DNA of 64,000 nucleotides from Paucibacter sp. PLA-PC-4 (lineage in GTDB: Bacteria > Pseudomonadota > Gammaproteobacteria > Burkholderiales > Burkholderiaceae_C). Positions 37,119 through 46,641 of this stretch are shown here, piece after piece (the stretch's first letter is position 1; every line of letters begins with the position of its first letter). A program made the translations under genes and the position numbers. The stretch is taken from the NCBI RefSeq assembly GCF_026241155.1, contig NZ_JAPFGP010000020.1, positions 1-64,000 of the forward strand, given 5' to 3'. The notes beneath the pieces were generated by a model. It was not told where the DNA came from. It saw only the letters and a program-made list of their open reading frames with translations, and searched no databases.

Positions 37119-38129
37119 GTGACCACCCCACTCCACCCCCGCCTGGCCCTGTTTGAGGAAGGCGATGCCGCCGCCGCCCTGCCCGTGGTCGACCACTACT
37201 GCGGCGTCGAAGCCCGCATGGCCAAGAGCCTAGAGTTGCAGGCTCAGATGGGACCGGTGTTCGACATCACCTTGGACTGCGAGGACGGCGCGCCGATCGG
37301 CGGCGAGGCCGAGCATGTGCAACTGGTGCTCGCGATGCTCCATAGTGCGAACAATCGATTCGGCCGCGTGGGCGCCCGCGTCCATCCGCTGGATCACCCC
37401 AGCTTCGAGGCCGATGTTGACGGTCTGATCGCCGGCGCCGGCGCGAAGTTGGCCTATCTGATGGTGCCCAAGCCGCGCGGCATCAAGGATGTCGAGCAAG
37501 CCTGCGCCTTCATCGACGCCAGCCTTTCCCGCCACGGCATCGCCCGCGCACTGCCAGTCCATGCACTGGTCGAGACACACGGCGCGCTGCGCGAGGTGCA
37601 GCAGATCGCCGCCCACCCTCGCATCGAGTCCCTGTCGTTCGGCCTGATGGACTTCGTCTCGGCCCATCGCGGCGCAATCCCTCGCCAGGGCATGAGCTTG
37701 CAGGGCCAATTCAGCCATCCGCTGGTGGTGCGCGCCAAGCTCGAGATCGCAGCTGCCGCCCACGGCTTCGGCAAGACACCGTCACACTGTGTCGTTACCG
37801 AGTTCAAGAAAATCGCAGCGATCGAGGAAGCCGCGCGGCGCGCCGCGCGAGAGTTCGGCTACACGCGGATGTGGAGCATTCACCCGAGCCAGATCCAACC
37901 CATCATCGACGCCTTCGCACCCAGCGTGGCCGAGATCGACGAGGCCATCGACATCATCCATGCCGCCCAGGCGGCACATTGGGCGCCGATCCAATACCGC
38001 GACCATCTGCACGACCGCGCCAGCTACCGCTATTTCTGGCAGTTACTGGAGCGCGCTCACCGCACGGGCCAGACCCTGCCAATTGAAGTCGAGCAGGCCT
38101 ATTTCGGCGACGCCACCCAACTGGGGTAA
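37119..38129 (+). CDS. HpcH/HpaI aldolase/citrate lyase family (CitE-like) protein
   Basis: 336 residues starting at GTG. The TIM-barrel citE-like family contains citrate lyase beta subunits, malyl-CoA lyases and related CoA-thioester lyases. DITLDCEDGAP holds the metal-binding acidic residues, VHPLDHPSF the substrate arginine region, and HALVETHGALREV a second metal-binding Glu. SFGLMDFVSAH and MWSIHPSQIQPIIDAFAP are conserved late motifs. Being single, without citD or citF, it is not a classical citrate lyase; a malyl- or citramalyl-CoA-type lyase is more likely (inference), fitting the TCA neighbourhood. Confidence 0.82.
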   Translation: MTTPLHPRLALFEEGDAAAALPVVDHYCGVEARMAKSLELQAQMGPVFDITLDCEDGAPIGGEAEHVQLVLAMLHSANNRFGRVGARVHPLDHPSFEADVDGLIAGAGAKLAYLMVPKPRGIKDVEQACAFIDASLSRHGIARALPVHALVETHGALREVQQIAAHPRIESLSFGLMDFVSAHRGAIPRQGMSLQGQFSHPLVVRAKLEIAAAAHGFGKTPSHCVVTEFKKIAAIEEAARRAAREFGYTRMWSIHPSQIQPIIDAFAPSVAEIDEAIDIIHAAQAAHWAPIQYRDHLHDRASYRYFWQLLERAHRTGQTLPIEVEQAYFGDATQLG

Positions 38130-38237
38130 AGCAGGGGACAGCGCCGTTGCGACGGCGGTGACAATCGCTCACCCGAGCCGGTCGCCGATGCGGCTACATT
38201 GCAGCGCGAACCTTCCCTGCCGTACCCAGAGATAACC

Positions 38238-38840
38238 ATGAAAATCTTCCCCACCCTGACCCTGTTGATCAGCCTGGCGAGCGCTGGTGCCGTGATGGCC
38301 CAGTCCGCCGCCCCTGCCGCCGCCAAACCGGCTTCCAAACAAGCAGTAAAGAAGACCCCGGTCAAGCCGCGCGGGAAGCCTGCAGTCAAGCCAGTGCCGC
38401 CGCCCCCGCCGCCGCTGGCGGACGCATCGGAGGAGCAGTTGGCCGCCACCGAGCGCGCCTATCTGGGCACCTATGACTGCGAGTTCAAGCAATCGGTCAG
38501 CATCACCCGCAATACCAAGCCGGGATATCTGGACGTGATGTGGCAGAAGGACACCTTCACGATGAAGCCGGTACTGTCCTCGACCGGCGCGCTGCGCCTG
38601 GAAGACGTGACCGGCCGCACCCTGATGATTCAGATCGCCAACAAGTCCATGCTGATGGACACCCACATCGGCCGCCGCCTGGTCGATGAGTGCCTGCACC
38701 CCGAGCACCGCGCTGCCATCGAGGCCGCAAAGATTGCCCGCGCCGCTGCCGCCGCATCGGCCGCCGCCTCCGGCCTGGAGGTCGAAGCCGACGCCAGCAG
38801 CCTGGGGATCGCGCCCAGCCCCGCCAAGCGCGGCAGCTAA
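38238..38840 (+). CDS. Secreted/periplasmic hypothetical protein
   Basis: 200 residues. Signal peptide about 1-22 (FPTLTLLISLASAGAVMAQ), then a Lys/Pro/Ala-rich linker with a run of proline (PVPPPPPPLAD), then a compact domain of about 100 residues containing AYLGTYDCEFKQSV, GYLDVMWQKDTFTMKPVL and RRLVDECL with two cysteines that could form a disulfide. It ends in an Ala-rich helix. The frame is open to 38199 but ATG 38238 gives a proper signal sequence. I cannot name the family. Confidence 0.7.
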   Translation: MKIFPTLTLLISLASAGAVMAQSAAPAAAKPASKQAVKKTPVKPRGKPAVKPVPPPPPPLADASEEQLAATERAYLGTYDCEFKQSVSITRNTKPGYLDVMWQKDTFTMKPVLSSTGALRLEDVTGRTLMIQIANKSMLMDTHIGRRLVDECLHPEHRAAIEAAKIARAAAAASAAASGLEVEADASSLGIAPSPAKRGS

Positions 38841-38865
38841 AGCCGGCCCGGCAGACTCCTACCGG

Positions 38866-38885
38866 CGCCCGGGGATTCCCGGGCG
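38866..38885. other. GC-rich hairpin after the secreted protein gene
   Basis: CGCCCGGG and CCCGGGCG form a perfect 8-bp stem around GATT, 25 bases after the stop. There is no T-run, so a terminator function is uncertain. Confidence 0.4.
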
Positions 38886-38890
38886 AGGCC

Positions 38891-38917
38891 AAAGTATGTA
38901 GAATCAATGCATACTTT
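38891..38917. promoter_or_regulatory. Inverted-repeat operator and -10 of the toxin-antitoxin operon
   Basis: AAAGTATG (38891-38898) and CATACTTT (38910-38917) are perfect inverted copies 11 bases apart. A -10-like TAGAAT lies between them (38899-38904). This layout, an operator covering the -10 about 36 bases before the antitoxin start, fits autoregulation by an AbrB-type antitoxin. Confidence 0.65.
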
Positions 38918-38952
38918 CCTCGCCATACCGGCGCCCAACCCGGAGCCCTGCC

Positions 38953-39219
38953 ATGGAAGCCACCGTTGCCGAACGCGGCCAGATCACCCTGCCCAAGGCA
39001 GTGCGTGATGCGCTGGGCCTGAGCAAGGGCACCACACTCAAGGTCGAACTTGACGGCGGCCGCATCATCTTGAGCAAGAACGTCGATGACGCGCTGGCCA
39101 AGCTGCGCGGACGCTTCAAGCTGGCCGAAGGCTTCACCAGCACCAATGACGCGATGCGTGCGCTGCGTGGCCGCGCCCCGGGCGACCCCTATCCCGCGCC
39201 CAGCGAAGACGAAGCATGA
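38953..39219 (+). CDS. AbrB/MazE-fold antitoxin (VapB-like)
   Basis: 88 residues. The SpoVT/AbrB swapped-hairpin DNA-binding domain is at 1-45: TVAERGQITLPKAVRDALGL and KGTTLKVELDGGRIIL. The C-terminal tail (FTSTNDAMRALRGRAPGDPY) would bind and cover the toxin active site. GGAG precedes the ATG. Its stop overlaps the toxin start by 4 bases, as is usual in such pairs. Confidence 0.88.
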   Translation: MEATVAERGQITLPKAVRDALGLSKGTTLKVELDGGRIILSKNVDDALAKLRGRFKLAEGFTSTNDAMRALRGRAPGDPYPAPSEDEA

Positions 39220-39623
39220 TCGCCGTTGACTCCTCCGTACTGGTCGACGTGCTGACCGGCGATGCCGAGTACGGTGAGGCATCCTCGCTGGTGCTGGCCA
39301 AGGCCTTGAGCGAGGGCGAGGTCGTCATCAGCGAAGCTGTCGTGGCCGAGGTCCAAACCCTGCTCGACACGCGCGAGACGGTGATGGACGCACTCAATGA
39401 ATTCGGCATCCGCTTCGAACCCATCCAGCAGGCCGCCGCTGTGCGCGCCGGCCATATGCAGCGCCGCTACCGCGACCGTGGCGGCAAGCGCGAGCGGGTG
39501 GTGGCCGATTTCCTGATCGGTGCCCATGCCCTGCTGCAGTGCCAAGCCTTGATCACCCGCGACGAAGGATTTTTTCGCGATTACTACAAGGGCCTAAGGC
39601 TCATCGTTCCCCAGGTTCGCTGA
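39216..39623 (+). CDS. PIN-domain toxin (VapC-like ribonuclease)
   Basis: 135 residues with the PIN-domain acidic residues: Asp in MIAVDSSVLVDVLTGD, Glu in ISEAVVAEVQTLL, and Asp in RVVADFLIGAHALL and LITRDEGFFRDYY. PIN toxins cleave RNA, often tRNA or rRNA, with Mg. The active-site set looks complete, so the toxin should be functional. The pair sits between a CitE-like lyase region and acnB, inside otherwise core TCA genes. Confidence 0.9.
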   Translation: MIAVDSSVLVDVLTGDAEYGEASSLVLAKALSEGEVVISEAVVAEVQTLLDTRETVMDALNEFGIRFEPIQQAAAVRAGHMQRRYRDRGGKRERVVADFLIGAHALLQCQALITRDEGFFRDYYKGLRLIVPQVR

Positions 39624-39672
39624 GCCGCCCATTGACCCGCCCGCTGACCCCATCTAGCCCCCAGGAGTAGCT

Positions 39673-42264
39673 ATGTTGCAAGCCTATCGCCAACACACCG
39701 CCGAGCGCGCCGCGCTGGGCATCCCGCCTTTGCCTTTGGACGCCAAGCAGGTGGCCGAGCTGATCGAGCTGATCAAGGCGCCACCTGCTGGCGAAGGCGA
39801 TTTCCTGCTGGATCTGCTGACCCACCGCGTGCCGCCGGGCGTCGATGACGCCGCCAAGGTCAAGGCCAGCTTCCTGGCCGCCGTGGCCCATGGCGATGTG
39901 ACCGTCGGCCTGATCTCCAAGGCCAAGGCCACCGAACTGCTGGGCACCATGGTCGGCGGCTACAACGTCCACCCGCTGATCGAACTGCTGGACGATGCTG
40001 CCGTGGCCGAGGTCGCCGCCACCGGTCTGAAGAAGACACTGCTGATGTTCGACTTCTTCAACGATGTCGCCGAGAAGGCCAAGGCCGGCAATGCGCAGGC
40101 CAAGGCAGTGATGCAGAGTTGGGCCGAGGCCGAATGGTTCACCTCGCGTCCCGAAGTCGCCAAGAAAATCACAGTGACTGTGTTTAAGGTGCCTGGCGAG
40201 ACCAATACCGATGATCTGTCGCCGGCTCCCGACGCCTGGAGCCGCCCGGACATCCCGCTGCACTATCTGGCGATGCTGAAGAACACTCGTCCCGGCGCGG
40301 CCTTCGTGCCCGAGGAAGACGGCAAGCGCGGCCCGATGAAGTTCATCGAGGACCTGAAGAGCAAGGGCCATCTGGTGGCCTATGTCGGCGATGTGGTCGG
40401 CACCGGTTCCTCGCGCAAGAGCGCCACCAACAGCGTGATCTGGGCCACCGGGCAGGACATCCCCTTCGTGCCGAACAAGCGCTTCGGCGGCGTCACGCTG
40501 GGTGGCAAGATCGCACCAATCTTCTTCAACACGCAGGAAGACTCCGGCGCGCTGCCGATCGAGGTCGATGTCTCGGCCTTCGAGATGGGCGATGTGATCG
40601 ACATCTACCCTTACGAGGGCAAGATCGAGAAGGACGGCAAGGTCGCGGCCGAGTTCCAGCTCAAGAGCGATGTGCTGTTCGACGAAGTGCGCGCCGGCGG
40701 ACGCATCAACCTGATCATCGGCCGCTCGCTGACCGCCAAGGCGCGCGAGTTCCTGGGCCTGCCGGCCTCCACCAGCTTCCGCCTGCCCCAGCCTCCGGCT
40801 GCCACCAAGGCTGGCTTCACGCTGGCGCAGAAGATGGTCGGCCGCGCCGTCGGTCTGCCTGAAGGCCAGGGAGTGCGCCCCGGCACCTATTGCGAGCCCA
40901 AGATGACCACGGTCGGCTCGCAGGACACCACCGGCCCAATGACCCGCGACGAGCTGAAGGACCTGGCCTGCCTGGGCTTCTCGGCTGACCTGGTGATGCA
41001 GAGCTTCTGCCACACCGCCGCCTATCCGAAGCCGGTCGACGTCAAGACCCACCGCGAGCTGCCTGCCTTCATCAGCAACCGAGGCGGCGTCTCACTGCGC
41101 CCCGGCGACGGCGTGATCCACAGCTGGCTGAACCGCCTGCTGCTGCCAGACACCGTCGGTACCGGCGGCGACTCGCACACCCGCTTCCCTATCGGCATTT
41201 CCTTCCCAGCCGGCTCCGGCCTGGTGGCTTTCGGCGCCGCCACTGGGGTGATGCCGCTGGACATGCCCGAGTCGGTGCTGGTTCGCTTCAAGGGCCAGAT
41301 GCAGCCGGGCATCACACTGCGCGACCTGGTCCACGCGATCCCGCTGTACGCGATCAAGCAGGGCCTGCTGACCGTCGCCAAGGCCGGCAAGATCAACGCC
41401 TTCTCGGGCCGCATCCTGGAAATTGAAGGTCTGCCTGACCTGAAGGTGGAGCAAGCCTTCGAGCTGAGCGATGCCTCAGCCGAACGCAGCGCCGCCGGCT
41501 GCACCGTGCACCTGAACCCAGAGCCGATCAAGGAGTACCTCACCAGCAATATCGTGCTGATGAAAAACATGATCGCCGACGGCTATGCCGACGCTCGCAC
41601 CCTGCAGCGCCGAATCCAGGCCGTCGAAGCCTGGCTGGCCGACCCGAAGCTGATGAAGGCCGACGCCGACGCCGAGTACGCCCACGTCATCGAGATCGAC
41701 CTGGCCGATATCAAGGAGCCCATCCTTTGCTGCCCGAATGATCCGGACGATGCCAAGTTCCTCAGCGATGTGGCCGGCACCAAGATCGACGAGGTCTTCA
41801 TCGGTTCGTGCATGACCAATATCGGCCACTTCCGTGCCGCATCCAAGCTGCTGGAAGGCAAGCGCGACATCCCGGTGAAGCTGTGGGTCGCCCCGCCGAC
41901 CAAGATGGACGCGCAAGAGCTGACGAAGGAGGGCCACTACGGCACTTTCGGAACGGCCGGTGCGCGCATGGAAATGCCGGGCTGCTCACTGTGCATGGGC
42001 AATCAGGCCCAGGTCAAGGAAGGCGCCACCGTGGTGTCCACCTCCACACGCAACTTCCCCAACCGCCTGGGCAAGAACAGCAACGTCTACCTGGCCTCGG
42101 CCGAGTTGGCTGCGATCGCCTCCAAGCTGGGCCGCATCCCGACGGTGGCCGAGTACCACGCGGACATGGGCGTGATCAATGCAGACGGTAGCAAGATCTA
42201 CAAGTACATGAACTTCGACCAGATCGAGGAGTACGCCGAAACTGCCAAGGGCGTGACGGCCTGA
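39673..42264 (+). CDS. acnB: Bifunctional aconitate hydratase 2 / 2-methylisocitrate dehydratase
   Basis: 863 residues, AcnB type, with the N-terminal HEAT-like domain ([20 protein letters not shown]) preceding the swivel domain. [4Fe-4S] cysteines lie in [30 protein letters not shown]-type and [11 protein letters not shown] motifs (the last about residue 770). Isomerises citrate to isocitrate. AGGAG is 7 bases before the ATG. It ends in a strong terminator. Confidence 0.97.
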   Translation: MLQAYRQHTAERAALGIPPLPLDAKQVAELIELIKAPPAGEGDFLLDLLTHRVPPGVDDAAKVKASFLAAVAHGDVTVGLISKAKATELLGTMVGGYNVHPLIELLDDAAVAEVAATGLKKTLLMFDFFNDVAEKAKAGNAQAKAVMQSWAEAEWFTSRPEVAKKITVTVFKVPGETNTDDLSPAPDAWSRPDIPLHYLAMLKNTRPGAAFVPEEDGKRGPMKFIEDLKSKGHLVAYVGDVVGTGSSRKSATNSVIWATGQDIPFVPNKRFGGVTLGGKIAPIFFNTQEDSGALPIEVDVSAFEMGDVIDIYPYEGKIEKDGKVAAEFQLKSDVLFDEVRAGGRINLIIGRSLTAKAREFLGLPASTSFRLPQPPAATKAGFTLAQKMVGRAVGLPEGQGVRPGTYCEPKMTTVGSQDTTGPMTRDELKDLACLGFSADLVMQSFCHTAAYPKPVDVKTHRELPAFISNRGGVSLRPGDGVIHSWLNRLLLPDTVGTGGDSHTRFPIGISFPAGSGLVAFGAATGVMPLDMPESVLVRFKGQMQPGITLRDLVHAIPLYAIKQGLLTVAKAGKINAFSGRILEIEGLPDLKVEQAFELSDASAERSAAGCTVHLNPEPIKEYLTSNIVLMKNMIADGYADARTLQRRIQAVEAWLADPKLMKADADAEYAHVIEIDLADIKEPILCCPNDPDDAKFLSDVAGTKIDEVFIGSCMTNIGHFRAASKLLEGKRDIPVKLWVAPPTKMDAQELTKEGHYGTFGTAGARMEMPGCSLCMGNQAQVKEGATVVSTSTRNFPNRLGKNSNVYLASAELAAIASKLGRIPTVAEYHADMGVINADGSKIYKYMNFDQIEEYAETAKGVTA

Positions 42265-42287
42265 GTCTGAATCAGGCTGAATCGATC

Positions 42288-42328
42288 AGCGGCCCGCCGA
42301 CGCAAAGTCGGCGGGCCGCTGTCTTTTT
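42288..42328 (+). terminator. Rho-independent terminator of acnB
   Basis: A perfect 14-bp stem, AGCGGCCCGCCGAC and its complement, encloses GCAAA and is followed by GTCTTTTT. It starts 24 bases after the stop. Confidence 0.93.
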
Positions 42329-42413
42329 AGCCGACACGGTACAAAGTCGCATGAAGCGCCTGCGCTTTCACTTACAGTCGATCCGATGACGCCCACCGCG
42401 CCGGAGTGATGCC

Positions 42414-44039
42414 ATGAGTGCAGCTCAGCCCAAACCGACATCGGCCTACAAGGTACTGGTGGTCGACGACCAGCAGCAGATGCGCCAGATCATCCGCGAG
42501 TCGCTGTACCGACTGGGCATCCGTACGGTGCTGATGGCCGGCAATGCTGCCGAGGCGCTGAAAGCCATGCGTGGCGACAGCATCGACCTGGTGCTCAGCG
42601 ACTACAACCTTGGCGAAGGCCCGGACGGCCAGCAGCTGCTGGAAGCCGCGCGCGGCGCCAAACTGTTGAGCCCGGTCGCACCTTGGATCTACATCACCGC
42701 CAATGCTTTGCGCACCGACATCCTGGCGGCCGGCGATTTCATGCCCGACGGCTATATCGTCAAGCCCTTCACCGACCAGCTGCTGTCGCGCTATATCGAG
42801 GCACTGTCGACTCGCAAGCAGACGCTGGCGCCCTTGCTGCTGGCCGTCGAGGCCCAGCAGTGGGACAAGGTGCTGGAAGCCGCCGAGAGCTTCATCCGGC
42901 GCGGCGACGCACTCAGCGTCGAGGGCCTGAAGCAGAAGGCCCAGGCGCTGATGCGGCTGGCCCGCTTCGAGGACGCCCGCGCCTGCTACGCGCAGGCGCT
43001 GCAGCTGAACTCCGAACTGTCCTGGGCCCAGCTGGGTCAGGCCCAGGCCCTGCGTGCGCAGGGCAAGACGGACCAGGCCCGTGCCGCTTTGGAGCAGCTT
43101 ACACGCGACCAACCGGCCTACGCCAGCGCCTATGACGTGCTGCTGGAGATGGCCGAAGACCAGGGCGACGCACAGGCGGCGATGGGAATCGCCCAGACCG
43201 TCGCCGATCTGGTGCCGAACGCCAAGCGCAAGCTGCGCCTGGGAAGCCTAGCCCTGGGCGCAGGCGAGACCGAAACGGCGCTGAAAGCTCTGGAGCAGGC
43301 CACTGCGAAGAACAAGCACGCGGTTCAACCGACGCCGCAGGCCCAGTTGCTGCTGACCCAGGCCCTGCTGGACAAAGGAGACGCCTTGCGCGCGCTGGGC
43401 CTGGCCGGCGAGCTGGCGAAGAAGTTTGCCGACGCGCCCGACGCGGGTCTGCTGGCCAAGGCGCTCAGCGCCCAGGCCCAGCAGCGCTTAGGCAATGCTG
43501 CTGCCGCGACCGCGCTGATGCTGGAGGTCGAGCGATGCATGGCCAAAACGCCGCTGGACGAGCAGCACAAGCTGCTGATTGCAAAGAGCGCGCTGGCTAC
43601 CGGCCATACAGCGCTGGGCCAGCAGCTGATCACCGAGCTGGCGCGCAACCACAGCGACCGCCCCTTGCTGCTGGCCAGTGCGCTACGCGCCGCCGAGGGC
43701 ACGCCGGCCGAGGCCGAGTGCCGGGCCCTGGTCGAGCAAGTCGGCCGCGAGATGGCGCAGGCCATGAACTCGCTGCAGCAGGCCAAGCGCAGCGGTGATG
43801 TGGCGGGCGCATTGGAGCTCGGCGAGCAAGCGCTGGTGCTGTCGCCGCAGAACTTCAATGTGCTGATCGAGTTGTGCAGCCTGCACCTGATCGCCATGGG
43901 GCGTCAGACCGCGGACTCGCGCGAGCAGCACCGCGCGCGCGCCGCCGAGCTGCTGGCCCGGCTGGAGCACAGCCATCCGAATCACGACCGCGTGGCGGCC
44001 GCCCGCAAGTTCTATCGTGAGCGCGCCGGCGCTGTCTGA
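42414..44039 (+). CDS. Response regulator: receiver domain plus TPR repeats
   Basis: 541 residues. The receiver domain is at about 12-135: acidic pair in VLVVDDQQQM, phosphoacceptor Asp in LVLSDYNLGEGPDG (about 62), Thr/Ser position in IYITAN, and Lys in YIVKPF. The rest is helical TPR-like repeats (ARFEDARACYAQALQL; GQAQALRAQGKTDQARAALEQL; RSGDVAGALELGEQALVL) with no DNA-binding or enzymatic output domain, so output is probably by protein-protein contact. It is 3 bases from the histidine-kinase-like gene, its likely partner. Confidence 0.88.
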   Translation: MSAAQPKPTSAYKVLVVDDQQQMRQIIRESLYRLGIRTVLMAGNAAEALKAMRGDSIDLVLSDYNLGEGPDGQQLLEAARGAKLLSPVAPWIYITANALRTDILAAGDFMPDGYIVKPFTDQLLSRYIEALSTRKQTLAPLLLAVEAQQWDKVLEAAESFIRRGDALSVEGLKQKAQALMRLARFEDARACYAQALQLNSELSWAQLGQAQALRAQGKTDQARAALEQLTRDQPAYASAYDVLLEMAEDQGDAQAAMGIAQTVADLVPNAKRKLRLGSLALGAGETETALKALEQATAKNKHAVQPTPQAQLLLTQALLDKGDALRALGLAGELAKKFADAPDAGLLAKALSAQAQQRLGNAAAATALMLEVERCMAKTPLDEQHKLLIAKSALATGHTALGQQLITELARNHSDRPLLLASALRAAEGTPAEAECRALVEQVGREMAQAMNSLQQAKRSGDVAGALELGEQALVLSPQNFNVLIELCSLHLIAMGRQTADSREQHRARAAELLARLEHSHPNHDRVAAARKFYRERAGAV

Positions 44040-44042
44040 GCC

Positions 44043-44672
44043 ATGCTGGATCGCTACCTCAACGCGGCGGTGCTGCACGACCTGAAGAACCGCCTGGCCA
44101 TCCTCAGCGACGAATTGACCAAACTCGGCCGGCTGGATTTGCCGGCCCAGGCCCATTCGCATGCGCGCCAGGCCCATGAGCAGGCCCACGTGCTGACCCG
44201 CAAACTCGTCGAGTTCCTGACCGCCCAGCAGGCAAGCGAGGCAGGCGGTCTGCGCGCCGCCGCGGCCGAGGAGGTTCCTGAGGCGATGCTGCAGGACATG
44301 CATTCCGAGGCACAGATGCTGATACACGGCGGGCTACAACTGCAGCTGGAGATAGCTGCTGCGGTGCCGGCCTTCTGGTTCTTCGACCAGCACCTGGTGC
44401 GGCTCGCGCTCGACTCGGCGCTCTACAACGCGCTGCGCTTCGCACGCAGCCGCATCGTGCTGGGTCTGCGGGTCGAGGACGGCCAGCTGTGCTTTTCAGT
44501 GAGCGACGACGGCCCAGGCCTGCAGGCCACGCCAGCCCATAACTCGACGGGTCTGGGCCGCCTGGTCTGCGACGAGGTCGCCAAGGCCCATCGCAACAAG
44601 GGCCGCAGCGGCCGCAGCGTACTGCGCAACCATGCGGACGGTGGCGCGGTGTTCGAGCTGTTTCTGCCCTGA
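44043..44672 (+). CDS. Miniature soluble histidine kinase
   Basis: 209 residues without membrane segment or sensor domain. The H-box-like VLHDLKNRLAIL contains His about 11, so the phosphoacceptor helix begins almost at the N-terminus. The ATPase part has an N-box (LALDSALYNALRFA), G1 (VSDDGPGLQ) and G2 (STGLGRLVCDEVAKAH). Being only dimerisation-plus-ATPase, it must sense through a partner, most likely the TPR response regulator encoded 3 bases upstream. Confidence 0.82.
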   Translation: MLDRYLNAAVLHDLKNRLAILSDELTKLGRLDLPAQAHSHARQAHEQAHVLTRKLVEFLTAQQASEAGGLRAAAAEEVPEAMLQDMHSEAQMLIHGGLQLQLEIAAAVPAFWFFDQHLVRLALDSALYNALRFARSRIVLGLRVEDGQLCFSVSDDGPGLQATPAHNSTGLGRLVCDEVAKAHRNKGRSGRSVLRNHADGGAVFELFLP

Positions 44673-44729
44673 TACGTCAAGACCAGCCTGCTAGCATGCC
44701 AGGTCCCTCCCCTGCCTTCGCCCATCCCG

Positions 44730-46634
44730 ATGAATTCGATCCGTGCCCTCGTCCTGGCCCTGATGTTCCTTGCCAGCGGCGCCCAAGCCGTCGAGCTGAA
44801 GCTGCGCATCCTGCAGACCAGCGATGTGCACATGAATCTACTGAACTACGACTACTACCAGGACCGAAGCACCGATGAATACGGCCTAGCCAAGACGGTC
44901 AGCCTGATCAAGGCGGCTCGGGCCGAGGCCAAGAACAGCTTGCTCTTCGACAATGGTGATCTGCTGCAAGGCAGTCCGCTGGGCGATGTGGTGGCGCGCG
45001 TCAAGCCGCTGGCCAAGGACGCTGTGCATCCCGCGTACAAAGTACTGAACCTGCTGGGTGTCGATGCCGCCAATATCGGCAACCACGAGTTCAACTACGG
45101 TCTGCCCTTTCTCCGCCAGGCCATCGCCGGCGCGCAATTCCCTTATGTCAGCGCCAACGTGGTCGAGGCCGGCAGCGGCAAGCCGGCCTTTAAGCCCTAT
45201 GTGATCCTGCAGCGCACGCTCGTCGACGAGGCCGGTCAGAGCCATGCGCTGAAGATCGGCGTGATCGGCTTTGTCCCGCCACAGATCATGCAATGGGATC
45301 GCCAGCATCTGGAAGGCCGGGTCCGGGCGCTGGACATCATCGAGGCGGCCCGGCGCTATCTGCCCGAGATGCGCGCGGCCGGTGCCGAGCTGGTGGTGGC
45401 GATCGCGCACAGCGGCTTCGAGAAGACCGAGCAGCCCAAATTCGCAGAGAACGTAGCAGCCCAGCTGGCCCAGGTTCCAGGGGTTGACACCTTGCTGCTG
45501 GGCCATGCCCATGCTGAGTTCCCCAGCCCCGCCTTCGCCGGCTACCCCGGCGTAGATTTGGCGCGCGGCAGCATCCACGGCGTGCCCAGCGTGATGCCGG
45601 GCCGCTGGGGCGATCATCTAGGCGTGATCGATCTGAAGCTGGACAACAGCAGCGGCGCCTGGAAGGTGGTCGACAGCCGCGCCGAGATCCGTGCGATCTA
45701 CCAACGCAGCAACCGGCGTGCGCTGGTAGAGGCCGATCCGCTGGTGGCACAGACGATTGCCGTAGAACACCAGCAGACGCTGGACTATGTGCGCGGCCAG
45801 GTGGCAATCACCGAGGCGCCCATCCACAGCTACTTCGCCCAGGTGGCAGACGACCCTTCGGTCCAAGTCGTCGCCCAGGCACAGCTGGCCTATGTGGCGC
45901 GCGCGGTGCGCGGCACGGCCTATGAAAAACTGCCGTTACTCTCGGCCGCCGCCCCTTTCAAGGCAGGCGGGCGCCAGGGCTGGAGCAACTACACCGACAT
46001 CCCGGCCGGCCCGGTGGCGATCAAGCATGTGGCCGATCTCTACGTCTACCCCAACACCATCAAGGCGGTGAAGATTACCGGCGCCGAGCTGCGTGAGTGG
46101 CTGGAGATGTCAGCCGGCCAGTTCCGGCAGATCGACCCCAAGGGGCCGGCCGAGCAGGCCCTGATCGAGCCGGGCTTTCGCTCCTACAACTTCGACATGA
46201 TCGAAGGCGTCAGCTACGAGATCGATGTCAGCCAGCCCGCCCGCTACGATGTTGAGGGAAAACGCAGCACCGCCCAGGGCCATCGCATCGTCAATCTGCG
46301 CTACCAAGGCAAGCCGATTGACGCGGCGGCCGAGTTCCTGGTCGTCACCAACAACTACCGTGCCAATGGCGGTGGCGGTTTCCCGGGCCTGAGCGCCGAG
46401 CGCATCGTGATCGACGCGCCTGATGAGAACCGCGAAGCGCTGGCGCAGTACCTGACCACGGTCAAGCGCTTCAACCCATCTGCCGACGGCAACTGGCGCA
46501 TCCTGCCGGTACCGGGCATCCAACTGCGCTTCAGCTCAAGCGCCAGCGGCATCCAGCACCTGCCGCGCACGCCGTCCGTGCGCCTGGTCCGGAATCAGGG
46601 CGATGGCTCCGCCTTGTACGAGCTGGCGCACTGA
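44730..46634 (+). CDS. cpdB: Periplasmic 2',3'-cyclic-nucleotide phosphodiesterase / 3'-nucleotidase CpdB-like
   Basis: 634 residues. Signal peptide about 1-20 (ALVLALMFLASGAQA). The metallophosphatase domain has the dimetal motifs ILQTSDVHMNLLNYDYYQ, LLFDNGDLLQGSPLGD, NIGNHEFNYGLPFL and LLLGHAHAEFPS. The 5'-nucleotidase C-terminal domain follows (SYNFDMIEGVSYEIDVS; NNYRANGGGGFPG). Long enough and with the NYDYY signature of CpdB rather than UshA. Releases nucleosides from extracellular nucleotides, so it could feed the salvage genes at 25-29 kb (inference). Confidence 0.9.
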   Translation: MNSIRALVLALMFLASGAQAVELKLRILQTSDVHMNLLNYDYYQDRSTDEYGLAKTVSLIKAARAEAKNSLLFDNGDLLQGSPLGDVVARVKPLAKDAVHPAYKVLNLLGVDAANIGNHEFNYGLPFLRQAIAGAQFPYVSANVVEAGSGKPAFKPYVILQRTLVDEAGQSHALKIGVIGFVPPQIMQWDRQHLEGRVRALDIIEAARRYLPEMRAAGAELVVAIAHSGFEKTEQPKFAENVAAQLAQVPGVDTLLLGHAHAEFPSPAFAGYPGVDLARGSIHGVPSVMPGRWGDHLGVIDLKLDNSSGAWKVVDSRAEIRAIYQRSNRRALVEADPLVAQTIAVEHQQTLDYVRGQVAITEAPIHSYFAQVADDPSVQVVAQAQLAYVARAVRGTAYEKLPLLSAAAPFKAGGRQGWSNYTDIPAGPVAIKHVADLYVYPNTIKAVKITGAELREWLEMSAGQFRQIDPKGPAEQALIEPGFRSYNFDMIEGVSYEIDVSQPARYDVEGKRSTAQGHRIVNLRYQGKPIDAAAEFLVVTNNYRANGGGGFPGLSAERIVIDAPDENREALAQYLTTVKRFNPSADGNWRILPVPGIQLRFSSSASGIQHLPRTPSVRLVRNQGDGSALYELAH

Positions 46635-46641
46635 GCTGCGG

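Noticed and set aside
39601-41052. 483-residue open frame on the - strand
   Set aside because: Antisense to acnB, no family resemblance.
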